Shown piece by piece: positions 34,596 through 44,891 of a DNA stretch of 64,000 nucleotides. Source of the stretch: Arthrobacter sp. ZGTC412 (GTDB taxonomy: Bacteria; Actinomycetota; Actinomycetes; Actinomycetales; Micrococcaceae); the NCBI RefSeq assembly GCF_002929215.1, contig NZ_PJII01000006.1, positions 1 to 64,000 of the forward strand, given 5' to 3'. Numbering within the stretch: position 1 is the stretch's first letter; every line of letters starts with the position of its first letter. The notes beneath the pieces are model-generated. The model had not been told where the DNA came from. It did no database searches and saw nothing but the letters and a program-made list of their open reading frames with translations. A program made the position numbers and the translations under genes.

Positions 34596-37232
34596 TTACG
34601 GAGCAGCGGACGGGGTTTTGACGACGGCGGCCTGCGCCGTCAGCGCCCGCAGCAGGTGGCTGCGCTGCTCGATGACAATCCGGCGCAGGGCGCGGGGTGC
34701 CTCGGCGTTCCCGGCCAGCCATTCGTCCGTCCGCAGAATGACCGGATGGTCCGCCGGTTCCGCCCCCTCGGCCAAGTCCCGCGCCAGCGGGTACAGGCCC
34801 CGGACGATCCGGCTCGCGATCTCGATGCTGCGCCCGTCCCAGACTGCGCGAAGGCAGTCAAAATACGGCTCCACGTACGGTTCAAGCAATTCCTGCGGGG
34901 CCGAGATGAAGCCGCTGATGGTGGCAGTCAGCAGCTGGTTGGACAGGTCGTTCCCGTGCACGGCCGCTTTCCATGCCGCTGCCTTAACTTCCGGATCGGG
35001 CCGGGCAGCGAGCGCAGTGGCGTGCCCGGCGCGTCCTGAGGCTGTGGTGTCGCGGGCCAGTTCGGCGTCGAGCTCGGCAACCGTTGCCTGTCCGTTGGCC
35101 GCCAAGGCGTGCCAGAGCTGCCAGCGCAGCTCGGCGTCCACTGCCAGGCCTGTTACCGGGGACGTTCCGTCCAACAGGCCGCTAAGCAGGTGCAGCATCG
35201 CGTCATCGTGCCTGCTAAGGGCGGCAAGCGTACGAGCCCACGCCAGCTGCTGGTCCGAGCCCGGCTGGGCGCCGTCCAGTTCTGCAGCAGCGGTTGCGAG
35301 GAAGGAGGCCCGCACGGCTTTCCGGTCGGCCGCAGAGGTGTAGCGTTCGACGGCGGTTCTTGCGTTGTCGAGGATGTTCAACAGGACACCGATGCCCGTT
35401 TCCGCAGGAGCGAAGTTGGCCACGGCGTCAACGTACCGCGCAGCCGGGCTTTCACCGTCCCGGACCGAGTTCCAGAGCGCCGTCCAGCACAGGGCGCGGG
35501 CCATGGGGTCCGTGATCCTTTCCAGGGAGGTCAGGACCGTGGCCTCGGATGCCGGGTCGAGCCGGGCTTTGGCATAGGTAAGGTCGTCGTCGTTCACGAG
35601 CAGGAGCGCGGGCCGCGGCTGTCCCGTCAGCTCTGCAAGCTCTGTCCGTGCACCCACAACGTCGGTTTCGATACTTCCGGTCCGCACCAAAGCGCCGTCG
35701 GCATCAAAATCATAGGAACCCACGCGCAGCCGGTGGGGACGCAGTTCTTCCCGCCCGGTGACCGGGTCCATCGCCTTCTGGAGGATTGCCACCCGGCCCA
35801 GCACGCCGTCGTCGGCTGCAGCATCCGCGGCGATGTCCAGGGACAGCGTGGAGATGCCCGAGGTCTGCAGCCACTGCTGCGCCCACCCGGCCAGGTCCCG
35901 CCCGGAGGAGGCGCTGAGGGCCGCCAGCAGATCGGCCAGGGACGTGTTTCCGTAAGCGTGCTTGCGGAAGTACTCGCGGGAGCCGGCGATAAACGCCTCG
36001 AACCCCACGTACGCCACCAGCTGCTTCAGAACCGAAGCCCCCTTGGCATAGGTGATGCCATCGAAATTCTGCTTAGCGGCCTCAAGGTCCGGGATGTCCG
36101 CCACAATCGGGTGGGTGGTGGGCAGCTGGTCCTGGACGTAGGCCCAGGCCTTGCGCTTGTTGGCGAAGTTGACCCATGCGGTGTCCCAATCGGTGGCCCG
36201 GTCAACGCCCAAAGTCCCCATGTAGTCCGCGAAGGATTCCTTGAGCCATAGGTCATCCCACCACTGCATGGTCACCAGGTCCCCAAACCACATGTGCGCC
36301 ATCTCGTGCATGAGGGTGTTGGCACGGCCCTGGTACTGGGCCTCGGTTGCACGCGAGGTGAAGACGTAGTTCTCGGTGAAAGTCACGAGGCCGGGGTTCT
36401 CCATAGCGCCGAGATTGTATTCGGGAACAAAGGCCTGGTCGTACTTGCCCCAGGGGTAGGGGTAGTCAAAGAGCCGGTTGAAGAAGTCCAGGCCGTTCTT
36501 GGTGAGCCGGAAGAGCTCACCGGTGTCGAAGGAATCCGCCATGGACGCCCGGCAGTACAGGGCGAGCGGCACGTCGAGGTGGGTGCCGTCGTCGAGCCTT
36601 GCCTGCCAGCGGTCCTCTGCCTTGAAGTAGGGGCCGGCCAGCACGGTGGTGATGTACGTGGACATGGGTTCGGTTCTGGCGAAGTCCCAACCTGCCGCGG
36701 CCGGGTCATTGGAAAGGAGCGTCCGGTTCACTTCCGCGCCGTTGGAGGCCACGTGCCAGTCGGCTGGTGCCGTCACATGGAAGGTGAAGGTGGCCTTGAG
36801 GTCGGGCTGTTCAAAGTTCGCGAACACCTGGCGGGCATCCGCGGGCTCGTACTGTGTGTAGAGGTAGCACTGGCCGTCAGCGGGATCCACGAAGCGGTGC
36901 ATGCCCTCGCCGGAGCGGCTGTACAAGGCGGTACCGGTGACGGTCACCTGGTTCTCTGCCTGCAGGTTGTCCAGCTTGATCCGGGCGCCGCCCACCACGT
37001 GCTCCGCGCAGAGTTCCTGGCCGTTCAGGAGCACACTCTGGACCTCGCCGATGAAATCCAGGAACGTCGAGGCACCCGGCTCGGCGGTGAAGTTGATAAT
37101 GCTGCGGCTTGGATAACCTGCAACATCCGGGTCCGCGGCCCGGCGCACGTCCAGCGATACGTCGTACCGGGTGGTGCTGATCAGGGCTGAACGTTCGGCG
37201 GCTTCGTTGCGCTGCAGATTCTCATTTGACAC
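34596..37232 (-). CDS. pepN: Aminopeptidase N (M1)
   Basis: An 878-residue zinc aminopeptidase. The gluzincin motif HEMAH (about 36301-36315 on the plus strand) is followed 18 residues later by the third ligand Glu in LKESFADY. The exopeptidase signature GAMEN is at 36390-36405, and the ERAP1-like C-terminal helical domain fills the last 350 residues. The start is GTG 37232. It removes N-terminal residues from peptides in the cytosol. It ends one base after the convergent lipoate ligase. Confidence 0.93.
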   Translation of the reverse strand: MSNENLQRNEAAERSALISTTRYDVSLDVRRAADPDVAGYPSRSIINFTAEPGASTFLDFIGEVQSVLLNGQELCAEHVVGGARIKLDNLQAENQVTVTGTALYSRSGEGMHRFVDPADGQCYLYTQYEPADARQVFANFEQPDLKATFTFHVTAPADWHVASNGAEVNRTLLSNDPAAAGWDFARTEPMSTYITTVLAGPYFKAEDRWQARLDDGTHLDVPLALYCRASMADSFDTGELFRLTKNGLDFFNRLFDYPYPWGKYDQAFVPEYNLGAMENPGLVTFTENYVFTSRATEAQYQGRANTLMHEMAHMWFGDLVTMQWWDDLWLKESFADYMGTLGVDRATDWDTAWVNFANKRKAWAYVQDQLPTTHPIVADIPDLEAAKQNFDGITYAKGASVLKQLVAYVGFEAFIAGSREYFRKHAYGNTSLADLLAALSASSGRDLAGWAQQWLQTSGISTLSLDIAADAAADDGVLGRVAILQKAMDPVTGREELRPHRLRVGSYDFDADGALVRTGSIETDVVGARTELAELTGQPRPALLLVNDDDLTYAKARLDPASEATVLTSLERITDPMARALCWTALWNSVRDGESPAARYVDAVANFAPAETGIGVLLNILDNARTAVERYTSAADRKAVRASFLATAAAELDGAQPGSDQQLAWARTLAALSRHDDAMLHLLSGLLDGTSPVTGLAVDAELRWQLWHALAANGQATVAELDAELARDTTASGRAGHATALAARPDPEVKAAAWKAAVHGNDLSNQLLTATISGFISAPQELLEPYVEPYFDCLRAVWDGRSIEIASRIVRGLYPLARDLAEGAEPADHPVILRTDEWLAGNAEAPRALRRIVIEQRSHLLRALTAQAAVVKTPSAAP

Positions 37233-37265
37233 CCAGCTATCTAAGCACGGGGCCGGTGTTCAAAA

Positions 37266-38318
37266 TCACGCGGCAATCAGCAGGGCGGCCGCCAGCCCCA
37301 GGAGGGCAATCAGGAGCCAGGACATCAGGGCCGCCAGGAGCGCACGGCCACCGGTGTGCAGCAGTACGCGGATCCGCACCGCCGAGCCCAAACCAAACAG
37401 GGCGGCGCCCAGCAGGATGTCCTGAAGCGCCGCCCCCGCCCCCAGCCATCCTGCCGGCAGCCAACCGGTGGAGCGGAGGCCCACCATGGCGACGAAGCCC
37501 AGGACAAACAGGGGCACCACTGGCGGGAGCTTCGCCTTGCCATCCACCCCCGGGCCGGGCTTGGCAGTCAGGCGCTGGTGCGCTCCCGCGATGGCCACCA
37601 CGGGTGCGAGCAGCAGCACGCGGGTGAGCTTGACGACGACGGCGATGCCGAGTGCCGCAGTCCCGGCGGTTTGCGCCGTGGCCACCACCTGGCCGACGTC
37701 GTGCACCGAGGCGCCAATCCAGGCTCCGAAAACCGGTGCGCTGAGCTGCAGGGGATGAACCAGCAGTGGCATGACACCGATAGCGAGGGTCCCGCAGAGC
37801 GTCACCAGCGCCACCGGCAGGACGGTGTCCACGTGCCGGATGCGGCGGACGGCTGCCATCGCGCCGATGGCGGAAGCCCCGCAGATCGAAAACCCCGTTG
37901 CCACCAGCAGCGACGTCACCGGCGGAAGCCGGAACAGCCGGGAGATGAGGTAGGTTCCGCCGAAGCCCGCGGCCACCACCGCCGCGATCAGCAACAGGGC
38001 AAGCCAGCCCAGTCCCAGTACGTCCATAACGCTCACCTTCAGGCCCAGCAGGACAATCCCGCCGCGCATAAGGTGCTTTCCGGCGAAGTCCAGCCCCGGG
38101 CGTGCCCTGCCGGCAGTCCAGACGCCCGTCGCCGGCAGGTTGGCCGCCAGGACGCCCAGGACCACGGCCAGGGTCATGGCCGGGAGGACTGGGACGAGCC
38201 AGTGGATCAGGAACGCGCATGCCATCGCAACAGCCGCCGTGGCAAGGCCCGGGAGCAGCCGGTCAGCGCCTCCGGGGACGCCCGGACCAGGGGTGAGGAG
38301 TCTTCTGCTGGCTGACAC
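37266..38318 (-). CDS. YeiH/UPF0324 family putative sulfate exporter
   Basis: A 350-residue membrane protein with about ten helices. It shows the family stretches KHLMRGGIVLLGLKVS and FSICGASAIGAMAAV (the conserved Cys/Gly pore segment), then PLLVHPLQLSAPVFGAWIG and SVHDVGQVVATA. Members are annotated as sulfate exporters, but firm transport data are few. The frame begins at ATG 38318, immediately after a short divergent interval before the ATP-grasp gene. Confidence 0.87.
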   Translation of the reverse strand: MSASRRLLTPGPGVPGGADRLLPGLATAAVAMACAFLIHWLVPVLPAMTLAVVLGVLAANLPATGVWTAGRARPGLDFAGKHLMRGGIVLLGLKVSVMDVLGLGWLALLLIAAVVAAGFGGTYLISRLFRLPPVTSLLVATGFSICGASAIGAMAAVRRIRHVDTVLPVALVTLCGTLAIGVMPLLVHPLQLSAPVFGAWIGASVHDVGQVVATAQTAGTAALGIAVVVKLTRVLLLAPVVAIAGAHQRLTAKPGPGVDGKAKLPPVVPLFVLGFVAMVGLRSTGWLPAGWLGAGAALQDILLGAALFGLGSAVRIRVLLHTGGRALLAALMSWLLIALLGLAAALLIAA

Positions 38319-38386
38319 TCACCTACTGTGCCGGAAAAGACACGGGATGCACGAACCGGACCGCGTCCGCCAACACGCCAGAATGG

Positions 38387-39988
38387 ATGGCAGTAATGAA
38401 TTCGAAACAAAAAGATGGTTGGCTATTGGACATGTCAGACCTATTCCAGGATTACTCCGTGGCCGCCGGCCGGACCGGAGCCTACGACGAGATGTTCGCC
38501 CCCGGGCAACAGGCCCGTGACTCTTATGAGCAGGTGGCGGACGCCCTTCGGAAGCTCTCCCTTGCCGATGTCAGTGCCCGTGCCGACTCCATGGCGCGCA
38601 CCTTCCTGGACCGCGGTGTCACCTTCGACTTTGCCGGCGAGGAGCGTCCCTTCCCGCTCGATATCGTTCCCCGGGTCATTCCCGCGGCCGAATGGGATGT
38701 GCTTGAACGCGGCGTCGCCCAGCGGGTGCACGCGCTTGAGGCGTTCCTCAACGACGTGTACGACAAGATGAACGTGGTGTCCGACGGCGTGATACCCCGG
38801 CAACTGGTGACCACCAGCGCACACTTCCACCGACAGGTCCACGGCTTCGAACCGGCAGGCGGCGTGCGGGTGCACATCTCCGGCATCGACGTCGTCCGTG
38901 ATGCCGCCGGAACCTTCAGGGTCCTTGAGGACAACGTGCGTGTGCCTTCCGGCGTGAGCTACGTCCTGGAAAACCGGCGCGCCATGGCGAAGGGCCTGCC
39001 CGAAGCCTTCGGCCAGCAGCTCATCCGCCCGGTTGAGGAATACCCCCGCCGGCTCCTCTCGGCCCTGCGCAAAACCGCACCGGCAGGCGTGGACGATCCC
39101 ACCGTCGTCGTCCTGACCCCCGGCGTGTTCAACAGCGCCTACTTCGAGCACACCCTGCTCGCCGGCCTGATGGGTGTGGAACTCGTGGAGGGCCGCGACC
39201 TTATCTGCCGTGGAAACCGCGTCTACATGCGCACCACCGCCGGAGAACAGCGAGTGGACGTCATCTACAAGCGGATCGACGACGACTTCCTGGACCCGCT
39301 GCAGTTCCGGGCCGACTCCATGCTCGGCTGCCCCGGGCTTGTCAACGCCGCCCGGGCAGGCGGGGTGACCATTGCCAACGCAGTGGGCAACGGCGTCGCG
39401 GATGACAAACTGGTCTACAGTTACGTCCCAGACCTCATCCGCTACTACCTCAACGAGGAACCCATCATCGCGAACGTGGACACCTTCCGCCTGGAGGAGA
39501 AGGAAGCCCGCGAGTACACCCTGGACAACCTGTCAGAACTCGTGGTCAAGCCTGTGGACGGCTCCGGCGGCAAGGGATTGGTCATCGGCCCGGACGCCTC
39601 CAAGGACGAACTGGACGCCCTCCGCCAGCGGGTCATCGCAGACCCCCGCGGCTGGATCGCGCAGCCGGTGCTTCAGCTCTCCACCGTCCCCACGCTGGGC
39701 GGAGACAAGTTTGGCCCCCGCCACGTGGACCTGCGGCCTTTCGCAGTGAACGATGGCGACAACGTCTGGGTGCTGCCCGGCGGCCTTACCCGCGTGGCAC
39801 TCAAGGAGGGTTCGCTGATCGTGAATTCCAGCCAGGGCGGCGGGTCCAAGGACACGTGGGTCCTTGCCGATTCGCCCCAAGTGCCGGTGGAGACCCTGCC
39901 CCGGCCTTCCATTTCGGTGCGCGAACGCGTGTCCGTGTGGCCGGTTGAAAGCAACTGGCGCGACCGCCAGCCGGAGCAGCAGCAGTGA
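38387..39988 (+). CDS. Circularly permuted ATP-grasp protein (type 2)
   Basis: A 533-residue member of the circularly permuted ATP-grasp family, conserved with alpha-E and transglutaminase proteins. Visible features are the N-terminal helical DYSVAAGRTGAYDEMF, the metal/ATP loop LEDNVRVPSGVSYVLENR, and the conserved KRIDDDFLDPL and VVKPVDGSGGKGLVIGP. The product is predicted to ligate amino acids or peptides with ATP. An ATG at 38396 is an alternative start to 38387. It begins the three-gene operon. Confidence 0.9.
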   Translation: MAVMNSKQKDGWLLDMSDLFQDYSVAAGRTGAYDEMFAPGQQARDSYEQVADALRKLSLADVSARADSMARTFLDRGVTFDFAGEERPFPLDIVPRVIPAAEWDVLERGVAQRVHALEAFLNDVYDKMNVVSDGVIPRQLVTTSAHFHRQVHGFEPAGGVRVHISGIDVVRDAAGTFRVLEDNVRVPSGVSYVLENRRAMAKGLPEAFGQQLIRPVEEYPRRLLSALRKTAPAGVDDPTVVVLTPGVFNSAYFEHTLLAGLMGVELVEGRDLICRGNRVYMRTTAGEQRVDVIYKRIDDDFLDPLQFRADSMLGCPGLVNAARAGGVTIANAVGNGVADDKLVYSYVPDLIRYYLNEEPIIANVDTFRLEEKEAREYTLDNLSELVVKPVDGSGGKGLVIGPDASKDELDALRQRVIADPRGWIAQPVLQLSTVPTLGGDKFGPRHVDLRPFAVNDGDNVWVLPGGLTRVALKEGSLIVNSSQGGGSKDTWVLADSPQVPVETLPRPSISVRERVSVWPVESNWRDRQPEQQQ

Positions 39989-40048
39989 GCCGGGCCGTGA
40001 TTCAACGAGTGTCTTTTCCAGTGTCGGGCCCGCAGGAGGTAGCCGCGA

Positions 40049-40975
40049 ATGCTTAGCCGTATTGCCGAGTCCCTTTTCTGGATCGGCCGTTATGTGGAGC
40101 GTGCCGACGGCACGGCGCGCATTCTCGATGTGCACCTGGAGCGGCTGAACCACCTGCCCATGGACGAACGAAAAAGCGTGGCGCAGGAACTCCTGGCTGT
40201 TATGGGCGCCCGCCCGCAGAGCGAGGACTTCGGCCTGCCGGAACTGCTCCATGCCCTGGCGTACGACAAGACCAGCGCCACCTCCATTGCGGGATCCCTG
40301 GGAGCCGCTCGCGAGAACGCCCGCCGCGCCCGCGAGACGGTTTCCTCCGGCCTGTGGGAGAGCCTCAACACCACCTACTACGGGTTGAGCCAGCACCGCA
40401 AGGACGTGGTGGGCACGTACCGGTTCTGCAACTGGACGCTTGAACGCACCGCCATGGTAAGCGGCCTCGCGGACACGACGGTGAGCCATGACGAAAGCTG
40501 GCTGTTCCTGGTGCTGGGACGCTCCCTGGAGCGGGCCGACATGACCGCCCGCATGCTGTCCACCCGCGACGTCCTGTCCGCAGGCATGTCCTGGGTCAAC
40601 ATGCTCCGGTGCGCCGGCGCCTACGAATCCTTCCTGCGCACCCGCCGGGCCGCCTTCGGCGACCAACACGCCGCCGAATTCCTGCTCCTGGACCGGCTGT
40701 TCCCGCGGTCCATTGTGTACGCGCTGCGGGATGCCGACGAGTGCCTCGCAAAACTGGATCCCTCCGCCCAGCGCGTGGGCTTCATCAACGACGCCCGCCG
40801 GATCGTGGGGCAGGCCCGCACATTCCTTGAATTCCACCGCACGGACGACCTCATGTCCGAGCTCCCCGAACACATGGAACGCGTGCAGAAGGCAGTGTCC
40901 CAGGCTTCCGATGCCATTTCCCGTAAGTACTTCAATCAGGCGGACGAACTGGCCTGGGTGGGAGAAGTTTCATGA
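40049..40975 (+). CDS. Alpha-E domain protein
   Basis: A 308-residue all-helical protein: MLSRIAESLFWIGRYVERAD (the family's hallmark start), LFLVLGRSLERADMTARML and a final coiled segment. It normally lies beside permuted ATP-grasp and transglutaminase genes, as here, and may be the scaffold or substrate carrier of that system. AGGAGGT precedes the ATG. The end overlaps the transglutaminase start (ATGA). Confidence 0.9.
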   Translation: MLSRIAESLFWIGRYVERADGTARILDVHLERLNHLPMDERKSVAQELLAVMGARPQSEDFGLPELLHALAYDKTSATSIAGSLGAARENARRARETVSSGLWESLNTTYYGLSQHRKDVVGTYRFCNWTLERTAMVSGLADTTVSHDESWLFLVLGRSLERADMTARMLSTRDVLSAGMSWVNMLRCAGAYESFLRTRRAAFGDQHAAEFLLLDRLFPRSIVYALRDADECLAKLDPSAQRVGFINDARRIVGQARTFLEFHRTDDLMSELPEHMERVQKAVSQASDAISRKYFNQADELAWVGEVS

Positions 40976-41823
40976 CCCGGCTGAGCATCGTCCACAAGAC
41001 GGCCTACAAGTACAACAAGCGGGTCACCCTGTCCTACAACGAGGCCCGCATGACGCCCCTGACGGATTCCCAGCAGGTGGTGCTCGAATCGGTGGTCAAG
41101 GTCTCACCGTCGCAGGCCGCAGTGAGCACCTACCGGGACTATTGGGGGACCAGGGTCACGGCCTTCGACATGCAGATGCCGCACGAACACCTGGAAGTGG
41201 TCTCCAACATCACGGTGGAAGTGCACCGGGCCGAAAAGATTCCCACCGAGGCGGACATTGCGGGCTGGGACGTCCTCGCCTCACCAGAGACCCTCAATAC
41301 ATTCAGCGACTGGCTTCCCCAGTCCAGGTTGAGCGGTCCCGGGGACGAAGTCCTGGGCATCATCCCTGGGGTGGTGGCAGGAAAGAATCCGCACGACGCC
41401 GCAATGGCTGTGTTTGAGTGGATGCGCGGCGAGATGACGTACATGTCCGGATCCACCGCCGTCACCACCAATGCCGAGGAGGCCTGGGGCCAGCGCCAGG
41501 GCGTCTGCCAGGACCTCGCCCACCTCGCCGTCGGTGCGCTGCGCAGCTGCGGCATCCCGGCCCGGTACGTCTCGGGCTACCTGCACCCGCGTTCCAGTGC
41601 CGGCATCGGTGAAACAGTGGCCGGGCAGTCGCACGCCTGGCTGGAATTCTGGGACGGCGACTGGCGGAGCTGGGATCCCACCAACCACAAGCCTGCCGGC
41701 GACTTCCACGTCACCGTGGCCCGGGGCAGGGACTACCGCGACGTGCCCCCGCTGAAGGGCATTCTGTCCGGCGGCGGCGGGTCAGCACTGAACGTCAGCG
41801 TGGAGATCACGCAGCTGGCCTGA
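40972..41823 (+). CDS. Transglutaminase-like cysteine peptidase/ligase
   Basis: A 283-residue protein with the catalytic triad of the transglutaminase-like fold: Cys179 in GVCQDLAHLAV, His221 in SHAWLEFW and Asp235 in WDPTNHK. The N-terminal 110 residues form the family's beta-rich domain. It could act as a peptidase or a ligase. The four-base overlap with the alpha-E gene means the trio is one unit. No signal peptide is present. Confidence 0.91.
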   Translation: MTRLSIVHKTAYKYNKRVTLSYNEARMTPLTDSQQVVLESVVKVSPSQAAVSTYRDYWGTRVTAFDMQMPHEHLEVVSNITVEVHRAEKIPTEADIAGWDVLASPETLNTFSDWLPQSRLSGPGDEVLGIIPGVVAGKNPHDAAMAVFEWMRGEMTYMSGSTAVTTNAEEAWGQRQGVCQDLAHLAVGALRSCGIPARYVSGYLHPRSSAGIGETVAGQSHAWLEFWDGDWRSWDPTNHKPAGDFHVTVARGRDYRDVPPLKGILSGGGGSALNVSVEITQLA

Positions 41824-41851
41824 TGCCGCCCGGCTTTGGCCGGCAACTGTC

Positions 41852-41883
41852 CACGAGGCGTCCGCATCAGCGGACGCCTCGTG
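41852..41883. terminator. Terminator between transglutaminase and the SDR gene
   Basis: A 14-bp perfect stem (CACGAGGCGTCCGC at 41852-41865 with 41870-41883) closes an ATCA loop. It lies between convergent genes and can stop transcription in both directions. Confidence 0.85.
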
Positions 41884-41894
41884 CGTTTATACGC

Positions 41895-43346
41895 CTACCA
41901 GGGGCTTGGCATGTAGTCCTTGAGGAACACTCCGTACTGGTCCTCGCCGTGCTCACCCATCACGATCGGATCGTAGACCCGCGCGGCCCCGTCCACCAGG
42001 TCCAGGGGTGCATGGAAGCCTTCCTCCATCAGCCGGACCTTGGTGAAGTGGGGACGCTCGTCGGTGATCCAGCCGGTGTCGACGGCGGTCATCAGGATGC
42101 CGTCGGTGTCCAGCATTTCCTGGGCACTGGTCCGGGTCATCATGTTCAGCGCCGCTTTGGCCATGTTGGTATGCGGGTGGCCGGGGCCCTTGTAGGCGCG
42201 CGAGAACTGGCCCTCCATGGCGGAGACGTTCACAATGTACTTCCGCTGCGCGGTGGACCGCTTCATGGCGGGGCGGAGCCGGCTGACCAGCAGGAAGGGG
42301 GCCGTGACGTTGCAGAGCTGGACCTCGAGCATTTCCAGCGGGTCCACCTCGTCCACTACCTGCGTCCAGCTGTTGATGGTGGCCAGATCCGGGACCAGCC
42401 CGCCGGCGTCGATCGCTGTTCCCGAGGCGATGCGTTCCAGCGAGGCGGAACCGGTGGAGAGCGCCAGTGAGGTGATGGCGTCGCCGGCGAGGACCGGATG
42501 CTCGGTGACGCTGCTGGCCAGGGCCAAGGGGTGCTTGTCGTGGGCGTGCCCGAAGGTCACGAGCTCCGGGCCGCCGTTGGCCTGGTCGAGGGCCGCGGGA
42601 AGCGGTTCGTCCTCAGCGTCCACCAATGGCTTGTAGGCGTTGCCGGACCGTCGCACCGTCTGGGCTGCGTTGTTGATGATGATGTCCAGGGGGCCGGCCT
42701 CGTTGAGCGAGTCGGTCAGTGCCATTACCTGGGCGGGGTCGCGCAGGTCGATGCCCACAATGCGGAGCCGGTGCAGCCACTCACCGCTGTCCTCCATGGC
42801 GGCAAAGCGGCGGGCTGCGTCCTTGGGGAACCGGGTGGTGATGGTGGTGTGGGCGCCGTCGCGGAGCAGCCGGAGCGCGATGTACATCCCGATCTTGGCG
42901 CGTCCGCCGGTGAGCAGGGCGCGGCGGCCCGTCAGGTCGGTGCGGGCATCACGTTTGCCGTGGTTAAACGCGGCGCACTCCGGGCAGAGCTGGTGGTAGA
43001 AGGCGTCAACCTGGGTGTAGTGCTGCTTGCAGATGTAGCAGGGGCGGGACCGGATGAGGTGGCCGGCGACCTTGCCGGTGGCGGAGGGGGCCAGTTTGTT
43101 CCCGCGGGTTTCGTCGTCGATCCGGTCAGGGGCTGCGGTGGCCGTCTGCGCGATCACTGCACGGTCGGCCTCGGAGATCAGGTCCCGCTTGGTGACGCGG
43201 CGGTGCCTCTTGACGGCCTTGAACATCTTGCCTGTGGCGCGGCGTACCGAGACGTAGTCCGGATGCTCCTCGTCATAGGCGTGGATGGAGTTGAGGACCT
43301 TGAGGCAGGCCTGGATTTCCTCAGGCGTCAGATCGGGGGAGCTCAT
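41895..43346 (-). CDS. SDR-family dehydrogenase with N-terminal zinc ribbon
   Basis: A 483-residue protein. The first 100 residues are helical and unassigned. A four-Cys zinc-ribbon-like module follows (CYIC at 103-106 and CPEC at 121-124). Then comes an SDR fold starting at TGGRAKIGMYIAL with NNAAQT, and a second half containing VNVSAMEGQFSRAYK and HPHTNMAKAALNMM, which holds the YxxxK-like region. The zinc ribbon is not part of a normal SDR and suggests nucleic-acid or protein binding. Function unknown. Confidence 0.82.
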   Translation of the reverse strand: MSSPDLTPEEIQACLKVLNSIHAYDEEHPDYVSVRRATGKMFKAVKRHRRVTKRDLISEADRAVIAQTATAAPDRIDDETRGNKLAPSATGKVAGHLIRSRPCYICKQHYTQVDAFYHQLCPECAAFNHGKRDARTDLTGRRALLTGGRAKIGMYIALRLLRDGAHTTITTRFPKDAARRFAAMEDSGEWLHRLRIVGIDLRDPAQVMALTDSLNEAGPLDIIINNAAQTVRRSGNAYKPLVDAEDEPLPAALDQANGGPELVTFGHAHDKHPLALASSVTEHPVLAGDAITSLALSTGSASLERIASGTAIDAGGLVPDLATINSWTQVVDEVDPLEMLEVQLCNVTAPFLLVSRLRPAMKRSTAQRKYIVNVSAMEGQFSRAYKGPGHPHTNMAKAALNMMTRTSAQEMLDTDGILMTAVDTGWITDERPHFTKVRLMEEGFHAPLDLVDGAARVYDPIVMGEHGEDQYGVFLKDYMPSPW

Positions 43347-43442
43347 TGTACCGATTTTACAGCCTGGGTAACCCTGCCGGCCCCACCATCAACGGGGCCG
43401 GCAGCAGGGGAGCGCCCGGCAGGAGCGCTCCCCGGGCAGCGA

Positions 43443-44852
43443 TCAGGAGATACGTGCGCTGGGCGCTGTTTCTGCTGCAGCAGCAGCGTGGGTTGCAGCC
43501 ACTTTGTCCACGGATGCGCGCACATCCGGGTATTGCGCGGCTGCGGCCTTCACGGCGTTGGGTACAAGGTGCAGATTGGCGGCCGAGAGCTTGCGCTCAG
43601 CTTCACCAGGCTCAGGAACTTCCTGGCCCTTGGACAGGACCGTGATCCCTGAATCGGTGACCTTGAAGCCGCGGGCGCGGTCCAGATCGGGATCCAGACC
43701 GATCGCGGCTCCCGCCGGCACCTTAACGTTTTTGTCGATGATGGCCCGGTTGATAACGGCGCCCTCGCCGATCTGCACCTTATCCATCAGGACGGAATCG
43801 ATGACACGGCTGCTGGTTCCCACGAAGACGTCGTTGGAGAGGACCGAGCCCTCTACAACGCCCCCCGAAATCACCACGCCGCTCGACACGATCGAGTCCA
43901 GGGCGGTGCCCACCGTGTTGTTCTGGCCGCGGACGAACTTGGCCGGCGGGGAGATGCTCTGCCGGGTGTAGATGGGCCATTCCGAGTTGTACAGGTTGAA
44001 GACCGGCAGCGGGGAGATGAGGTCCATGTGGGCGTCGTAGAAGGAGTCGATGGTGCCGACGTCGCGCCAGTACGTGCGGTCCCGCTCGGTGGAGCCGGGG
44101 ATGTCGTTGAGGGTGAAGTCGTAAACGTCGGCTTCGCCCTGGTTCACGAAGTAGGGGATGATGTCCCCGCCCATGTCGTGCTTGGTGTCGAGCCGCTCGG
44201 CGTCGACGTGCAACGCCGCCACCAGGGCGTCGGCGTCGAATACGTAGTTGCCCATGGAGGCCAGGAACTGCGACGGATCTGCCGCCAGGCCGGGGGTCGT
44301 GGCGGGCTTTTCCACGAAGGCAGCGATCTTCTGGGGATTGTTCTGGTCCACTTCGATGACGCCAAACTGGTCGGCCATGTTCAGCGGCTGCCGCACTGCG
44401 GCGACAGTTGCTTTGGCGCCGCTGTGGACGTGCTGCGCCACCATCTGGGCGAAGTCCATGCGGTACACGTGGTCAGCGCCGACCACCACCACAATGTCCG
44501 GATTGGCATCGTGAATGAGGTTCAGTGACTGGTAGATGGCGTTGGCGCTGCCGAGGAACCAGCTCTTGCCCACACGCTGCTGGGCCGGGACGGAGGCCAC
44601 GTAATTGCCCAGCTGGGTGGACATACGCCACGTCTCGGAAATGTGGCGGTCAAGGCTGTGCGATTTGTATTGGGTGAGAACAACTATCTGCAGGTAGCGG
44701 GAATTCACCAGGTTGGACAGGGCGAAGTCGATCAGGCGGTAGCTTCCCGCAAACGGCACGGCGGGCTTCGCCCGGTCTGCCGTCAACGGCATCAGCCTGT
44801 TTCCCTCGCCGCCTGCAAGGACAATGGCCAGGACTCTTTTGTTCAACGGCAT
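43443..44852 (-). CDS. glgC: Glucose-1-phosphate adenylyltransferase GlgC
   Basis: A 469-residue enzyme that makes ADP-glucose from glucose-1-phosphate and ATP. The nucleotidyltransferase loop [21 protein letters not shown] is close to the N-terminus, and [10 protein letters not shown] carries the catalytic Asp. The C-terminal left-handed beta-helix (repeats such as [19 protein letters not shown]) carries allosteric sites. ATG 44852 has AGGAG eight bases upstream. It is divergent from glgA. Confidence 0.94.
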   Translation of the reverse strand: MPLNKRVLAIVLAGGEGNRLMPLTADRAKPAVPFAGSYRLIDFALSNLVNSRYLQIVVLTQYKSHSLDRHISETWRMSTQLGNYVASVPAQQRVGKSWFLGSANAIYQSLNLIHDANPDIVVVVGADHVYRMDFAQMVAQHVHSGAKATVAAVRQPLNMADQFGVIEVDQNNPQKIAAFVEKPATTPGLAADPSQFLASMGNYVFDADALVAALHVDAERLDTKHDMGGDIIPYFVNQGEADVYDFTLNDIPGSTERDRTYWRDVGTIDSFYDAHMDLISPLPVFNLYNSEWPIYTRQSISPPAKFVRGQNNTVGTALDSIVSSGVVISGGVVEGSVLSNDVFVGTSSRVIDSVLMDKVQIGEGAVINRAIIDKNVKVPAGAAIGLDPDLDRARGFKVTDSGITVLSKGQEVPEPGEAERKLSAANLHLVPNAVKAAAAQYPDVRASVDKVAATHAAAAAETAPSARIS

Positions 44853-44891
44853 AATTGGTCGCTCCTGTACGCCTTCGTAACTCCCCAAGAC

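Noticed and set aside
33952-36251. Long plus-strand frames (463 and 380 codons) over lipoate ligase and pepN
   Set aside because: Out-of-frame or antisense readings of two certain genes; no motifs.
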